Positions 42,729 through 46,311 of a DNA stretch of 46,311 bases are shown piece by piece. Each line of letters opens with the position of its first letter. Within the stretch, counting starts at the first letter, position 1. Position numbers and translations under genes: made by a program. The notes under the pieces are model-generated. The model saw nothing but the letters and a program-made list of their open reading frames with translations, searched no databases and was not told the origin of the DNA. The stretch is from an uncultured Acidimicrobiales bacterium (GTDB lineage Bacteria > Actinomycetota > Acidimicrobiia > Acidimicrobiales > CALAML01): assembly GCA_937925845.1 (NCBI GenBank), contig CALAML010000184.1:1-46311 (forward strand), written 5' to 3'.

Positions 42729-44105
42729 TCAGCTGCGGGACCGGAACGGACGCCAGCGACCCTTATCGGCCTGTTCCGACTCGACCAGCGAGCTATCGGA
42801 GCTTGACGACGGCCGAAGATCGGCGTCGAGATCGACCGGATCCTTGGTGTCTTCGTCGATGTCCAAGCCAAGTTCTGACGCCATCTTGTCGAGGCGGGAA
42901 CGGGCCGAGTTGCCTTCGAGATCGGGCTGATCCGATGCCGCACCCACCGTGACTTCTGGGGGCACATCGATAGCGGGCGGCGGAGGCGGAAGATCGTCGG
43001 AAGCCAGATCTGGGGCCTGCGACCTATCGACCGCGGGCGGCGGCGGGAAATCGCCGAAGCTCTGGGTCTCGTCGGCTACCAGGTCGATACCGGGCATTTC
43101 CTGGTCCGGCTTGGTGCCGACCACCGGGATGGCGTCGATCTCGACCGGCGCTCCAAGGTCGTCTTCGAGCACGATCTCCGCCAGCTCCGGCGTCTCGGCT
43201 ACGAGATCGGCATCGGCGGCCGCCTTGTCGGTCGACGCTGCGGCCACACCGGTTGCCGCCGCAGCGGCAGCCTTGCCCGCGCTGGCTTTGCCCGACTCAG
43301 CCTTGGTGGACTTTGGTTCTTCCGCCTTGGGCTTGGCCGCGTCCGCCTCGGCGACGGTTTTGGACTTGGCCGCTTTGTCGTCGGCGGACTTGGCCGCAGC
43401 CTTCGAGTTGTCGTTGCTGCCCTTCGCAGAGTCGGTCTTGGCTCCTGCGCCATCGCCAGCCTCAGCCTTGGCCTCTGTTGATGTGGCCTCTGTTGATGTG
43501 GTCTCTGTTGAGGCGGTCTCGGGCTTGGTCTCAACAGAGTCGGGGTCGGTCAGGTTCCGGCCGTTGAGTTCGATCAACCCGTCCTCGGCCAGTTCCTTCA
43601 CCAGGCGGGTAGCCCGAAGCTCGTTCAGCTGCATGCTGGCGCCGATCGACGTCACGGTCTGACCGGCGCCAATGGCGTGGATCAGATCCCAACCGGAGCG
43701 GCGGATGACCACTTCGTCGGCCGGAAGCTTCCGGGCGAGAGTAACCACGACATCGCCCGACGAGACAACCTTTTCGACCTCACGCCACTCACCGATCTGG
43801 TCGGTGGCCGAAGCCAGTACCGGCGCTACTTCTTCGCGATCGCGGTTGCGGGCCGGCTTGTCGAGAGCCTCGAATTCGAAGCTGGCCTCCCGGAATCGAA
43901 GCAGCTCAAACACGACGTCGGCCGGGGCGGTGCTATGGGGCGCGGCGGAACATTCCGACCACACGATGCTGCCTCGATCGAAACCGACCAGGGCTGTACC
44001 CCGGTCACCGGTGAACGACAGTTCACCGGTTTTTCGCAAGTCGGACAGCAGTCCCAGCACACTTGCAACATCGAACTCGGAGAGATCGCCATGAAGAGCA
44101 GACAT
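42729..44105 (-). CDS. DUF4388/PATAN-type domain protein with low-complexity tail, 458 aa
   Basis: Residues 1-about 95 form the PATAN/DUF4388 domain: MSALHGDLSEFDVASVLGLLSDLRKTGELSF, DRGSIVWSE and DVVFELLRFREASFEFE. A winged-helix-like part (about 100-190) follows. Residues 195-310 are an Ala/Lys/Glu/Ser-rich disordered stretch with tandem STEATSTEA repeats, then Pro/Asp-rich segments and a basic end (GRWRPFRSRS). The domain is common near chemotaxis-like and pilus or gliding systems, where it is thought to be a signalling adaptor. The start is chosen at M-SALHGD by comparison with the paralogue; an open extension of 21 residues with a hydrophobic run is upstream. Confidence 0.85.
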   Translation of the reverse strand: MSALHGDLSEFDVASVLGLLSDLRKTGELSFTGDRGTALVGFDRGSIVWSECSAAPHSTAPADVVFELLRFREASFEFEALDKPARNRDREEVAPVLASATDQIGEWREVEKVVSSGDVVVTLARKLPADEVVIRRSGWDLIHAIGAGQTVTSIGASMQLNELRATRLVKELAEDGLIELNGRNLTDPDSVETKPETASTETTSTEATSTEAKAEAGDGAGAKTDSAKGSNDNSKAAAKSADDKAAKSKTVAEADAAKPKAEEPKSTKAESGKASAGKAAAAAATGVAAASTDKAAADADLVAETPELAEIVLEDDLGAPVEIDAIPVVGTKPDQEMPGIDLVADETQSFGDFPPPPAVDRSQAPDLASDDLPPPPPAIDVPPEVTVGAASDQPDLEGNSARSRLDKMASELGLDIDEDTKDPVDLDADLRPSSSSDSSLVESEQADKGRWRPFRSRS

Positions 44106-44445
44106 AGCCATCATGAGTACCACGACCGAGGTGGTCCCGTACAGCGCGAACTTCAGTACTTTCCGCAACAGACTGCCGCGTTCCGGGGTCCGTGACCGAC
44201 CTCGGGTGCGTCTTTAGAACCAAATTGACCCTTTTTGAGCCAGCAACACATGGCAATCGTGACGACAAAAGGTCAACCGACCGACACCGCGCACGACATC
44301 GCAAACCCAAGTCCGGCGAAGCGGCGTTGTTGTTTTGGGAGACGGCTCGCCAGGCGCCGAAGAGCCAGAACCAGTGGCAGGTCCACGAGCGAAGCGAAGT
44401 GGCACCGTCCAGCCCGCGGCCTGCGTGGCCCGGGAACGCTAGAAG
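44106..44445. other. Spacer between prepilin peptidase and DUF4388 gene
   Basis: 340 bp with no gene I can support. On the minus strand GGCTC and GAGCC (near 44345-44367) can form a hairpin, and there is CCCTTTTTG near 44229. I looked for a c-di-GMP riboswitch and found no conserved core. Possible promoter of the DUF4388 gene. Confidence 0.4.
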
Positions 44446-45162
44446 TCAGAGCCCGAAGCGCTCGAGGATTTGGGTTGAGGCCAACACTGTGGCGATGGCG
44501 CCGACCGCAAGTGCCGGACCGAACGGGAAAGCGCTGCCTTTGCCCTGGGTGATGGCGGCGACAATGCCAAACAGCACGCCGAGCAGCGACGAGATCAGCA
44601 AGGCAAAAAGGATCAGCATCGGGTTCAGCCAGCCGAGGGCGAGACCCAGGACCAGGGCCAACTTTACGTCGCCGAAGCCCATGCCCTTCGGCGAGATCAG
44701 GTGCGGCACCAACAGGGCTACGAAGTACACCACGGCACCGATCAGGGCGCCCAGGATCTTGTCGACCGAACCGGTGGCCACCGATCCGATCACCACCAGC
44801 GCAGCCATGACTTTGAGGGTGGGAAAGGTGATGCGATCGGGAATTCGATAGTGCTCGAGGTCGACGATCGTCACCACCACCAGCGCGGCGAAGAAGACCA
44901 GGTACACGGGGATCTGGGCCCCGAGGCCGAAGCGCAGCCCCCCAAAGACAAACAGCAGCGATGTCACCACCTCGCAGCTGACGACAACCCATCGAGGCAA
45001 CGACGTGGGCGAAAACCAGCGCTTGATGGGAATGAACTCGTTGGCCCCAGCACCGGCCAGCAATGGATCAGAACCCGGGGCCTGCTGGGTGATGGTTGGA
45101 AGCACCGCGCCGACAAAGAGCCCGGCGATGGCAAAGAGGGGAATCAGAACAAGATCAGGCAT
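44446..45162 (-). CDS. Type IV prepilin peptidase, A24 family, 238 aa
   Basis: Cleaves the leader of type IV prepilins or related pseudopilins in the membrane. From the ATG at MPDLVLIPLF it has about seven hydrophobic segments. The two catalytic aspartates are Asp101 (TIVDLEHYRIPDR) and Asp165 in GMGFGDVKL. The N-terminal methylase domain of PilD, with its CxxC pairs, is absent, so only the peptidase half remains. The start is 4 bp after the stop of the DUF4388 gene, suggesting cotranscription. No pilin is visible in the window. Confidence 0.9.
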   Translation of the reverse strand: MPDLVLIPLFAIAGLFVGAVLPTITQQAPGSDPLLAGAGANEFIPIKRWFSPTSLPRWVVVSCEVVTSLLFVFGGLRFGLGAQIPVYLVFFAALVVVTIVDLEHYRIPDRITFPTLKVMAALVVIGSVATGSVDKILGALIGAVVYFVALLVPHLISPKGMGFGDVKLALVLGLALGWLNPMLILFALLISSLLGVLFGIVAAITQGKGSAFPFGPALAVGAIATVLASTQILERFGL

Positions 45163-45166
45163 GACT

Positions 45167-46093
45167 TCAGGATTTGTCCGGCCCAGAATCGTTCCATCGG
45201 CGATTCGCGTTCGGTTCCGAACCGGCATCACTTTCGGTGTCCGGCGCAGAGTCGGTGGTGATGTCGCGGGCATCCAGAATCGAGCCGGCAAACACGCGGC
45301 GGTCCTTTAGGCCAGGCGGCGGGCCAAGATCGGTCAGGCGCCGATCCAGGCTTGAGGCGAGCGAGGTTAACGCGCCGCGAGCCTGAGCCGAACCTTTCGA
45401 GGGTGCATCGCCGTCGCGGCCCGAAGCCGTACCGCTGTCGCCGTTTCCGTTGCCATTGCCATTGCCATTGCCGCCGGACTTGTTGGCCGCGGCGAAGCGG
45501 GACGAGAGCCCGCCCGCACCGTCGGCCGCCACCGGCTCGGCCATTTCGCTTTCCTCGACCAACTTGATGCCACCGAGGTCGGCGAGGGTCTTGGCCTCGC
45601 GGGCGATCTCGAGTGGCCGCAGCCCGGTGACGGTTCGGAGGGTGGCCAGGCTGGCGCCCGAACCCATGGCCACCAGAAGGCGCCACTGCTCGGCGTTGAT
45701 CGTGATCGAGTCGTCGGTCAAGGTGTCGACGGGCTGGGCCCACATCTCCAGGCTGGGGACGTCAGCTTCGATCTCTTCCCACTCGGCCACACAGAACTCG
45801 GCTTCGCTCAGCACGGCCTCCAGCTGCTCGGGCTCGGCGGCGACAACGGGCCGGACGTCGGTATCGAAGGCAAAACTGCCGGAGGTTGAGCGGATCAGCT
45901 CCACCATCGCGTCCAAGATCGTTATGCCGATTTCGCCGTTGTGTTCCGCGGCCACGAGACGCCCCGACTCCATGAAGATGGACAGGGTGCCGCGGTCGCC
46001 CTCAACCCGCAGCCGGCCGGTCTGATCCTGGCCGTGTAGCAGGCGAAGGATGTCTGAAACGGGGAAACTCTCGATATTTCCTTGAAGGGCCAC
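45167..46093 (-). CDS. DUF4388/PATAN-type domain protein, 308 aa
   Basis: Starts MALQGNIESFPVSDILRLLHGQDQTGRLRVEG, the PATAN/DUF4388 domain (about 1-90). A second winged-helix-like part follows (SITINAEQWRLLVAMGSG...LRPLEIAREAKTLADLGGI, about 128-178). The tail contains a Gly-Asn run encoded by hexanucleotide repeats (about 45450-45475), then a Ser/Asp-rich segment. Its homologue at 42729-44105 shares the order of domains. With a prepilin peptidase between the two, a role in pilus or surface-motility signalling is likely; this is inference. Confidence 0.85.
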   Translation of the reverse strand: MALQGNIESFPVSDILRLLHGQDQTGRLRVEGDRGTLSIFMESGRLVAAEHNGEIGITILDAMVELIRSTSGSFAFDTDVRPVVAAEPEQLEAVLSEAEFCVAEWEEIEADVPSLEMWAQPVDTLTDDSITINAEQWRLLVAMGSGASLATLRTVTGLRPLEIAREAKTLADLGGIKLVEESEMAEPVAADGAGGLSSRFAAANKSGGNGNGNGNGNGDSGTASGRDGDAPSKGSAQARGALTSLASSLDRRLTDLGPPPGLKDRRVFAGSILDARDITTDSAPDTESDAGSEPNANRRWNDSGPDKS

Positions 46094-46163
46094 GAGATAG
46101 CCATCGGCACGTTTCCGACGAAATTCAGCCTTCGTGGCCGGGTTTCGCGCCAGTTCTGAGCCA

Positions 46164-46311
46164 TCAGTTGGCGTCGAGTTGGTGTTGAGCCGCCTCCGAC
46201 ATGGCTTCGATCGACGGGTCGACGCCCGTCCACAGCCGAAATGCGTGCGCCGCCTGGTGGATCAACATGCCGATCCCGCCAACATGGGCGATACCCGCCT
46301 GCTCGCAGTGG
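46164..46311 (-). CDS. aroE: Shikimate dehydrogenase, C-terminal end only
   Basis: The last 48 codons of a minus-strand gene that starts outside the window. The frame ends VGGIGMLIHQAAHAFRLWTG...PSIEAM and a TGA at 46166-46164. GMLIHQAA matches the conserved C-terminus of AroE, which reduces 3-dehydroshikimate. It is the first visible gene of this transcription unit, 70 bp before the DUF4388 start. Confidence 0.85.
   Translation of the reverse strand, partial: HCEQAGIAHVGGIGMLIHQAAHAFRLWTGVDPSIEAMSEAAQHQLDAN

Noticed and set aside
44106..44445. c-di-GMP riboswitch before the DUF4388 gene
   Set aside because: No GEMM-type core could be found on the coding strand; only a simple hairpin.

Overview
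The window is GC-rich, densely packed bacterial DNA, most likely from an actinomycete (Actinomycetota) and possibly class Acidimicrobiia. Supporting signs are an actinobacterial integration host factor (mIHF) next to gmk, rpoZ, coaBC, metK and priA; a PriA without Walker A; a PyrR-led pyr operon; and frequent GTG starts. Almost all housekeeping genes lie on the minus strand. Reading that strand from the right end, the order is aroE (partial), a DUF4388 protein, a prepilin peptidase, a second DUF4388 protein, aroB, pepQ, a three-gene carnitine module, efp, nusB (fused to an acetyltransferase), pyrR, pyrB, pyrC, carA, carB, pyrD, then an interruption, pyrF, mihF, gmk, rpoZ, coaBC, metK, priA, an MFS transporter, a short plus-strand group, def, fmt, rsmB, a membrane protein, a mog-type gene, an RTX protein, ribD, ribE, ribBA, ribH, a 2OG-Fe oxygenase and a lipoprotein.

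Plus-strand genes form three small groups: a partial thioesterase plus a YdhR-like protein at the left edge; an RsmC-like methyltransferase, a SpoU methyltransferase and a small zinc-ribbon protein at 12.4-14.0 kb; and an accessory block at 22.8-25.5 kb (F420-type nitroreductase-like protein, P-loop ATPase, membrane-anchored zincin, HUH transposase) that splits pyrF from pyrD.

The most notable structure is a family of near-perfect 29-33 bp palindromes (core GGTGAAT-NNN-ATTCACC) found only between about 17.2 and 26.0 kb. I find eight good and two decayed copies. They surround a REP-associated tyrosine transposase (RAYT, TnpA-REP type) at 24827-25453, with the longest perfect palindrome 62 bp upstream of its start. 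Paired changes in the two arms, clustering, and exact 83-bp spacing of three copies between metK and priA suggest a REP/BIME-like system with its presumed HUH transposase.

Other points of interest are two decayed 189-bp tandem copies of the carB 3' end between carB and pyrD, where pyrK would normally be expected, although the pyrD is class 1B-like and would need PyrK; a continuous NusB-GNAT fusion; a near-consensus PyrR-binding hairpin 23 nt upstream of pyrR; and a gamma-butyrobetaine/carnitine breakdown module inserted between pepQ and efp.

The genes cover pyrimidine synthesis (pyrR-B-C-carA-carB-pyrD...pyrF), riboflavin (ribD-E-BA-H), chorismate (aroE, aroB), translation start (fmt, def), nucleotide and cofactor supply (gmk, coaBC, metK), transcription (rpoZ, nusB) and elongation (efp). 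No tRNA, rRNA, CRISPR array or complete insertion sequence was seen.
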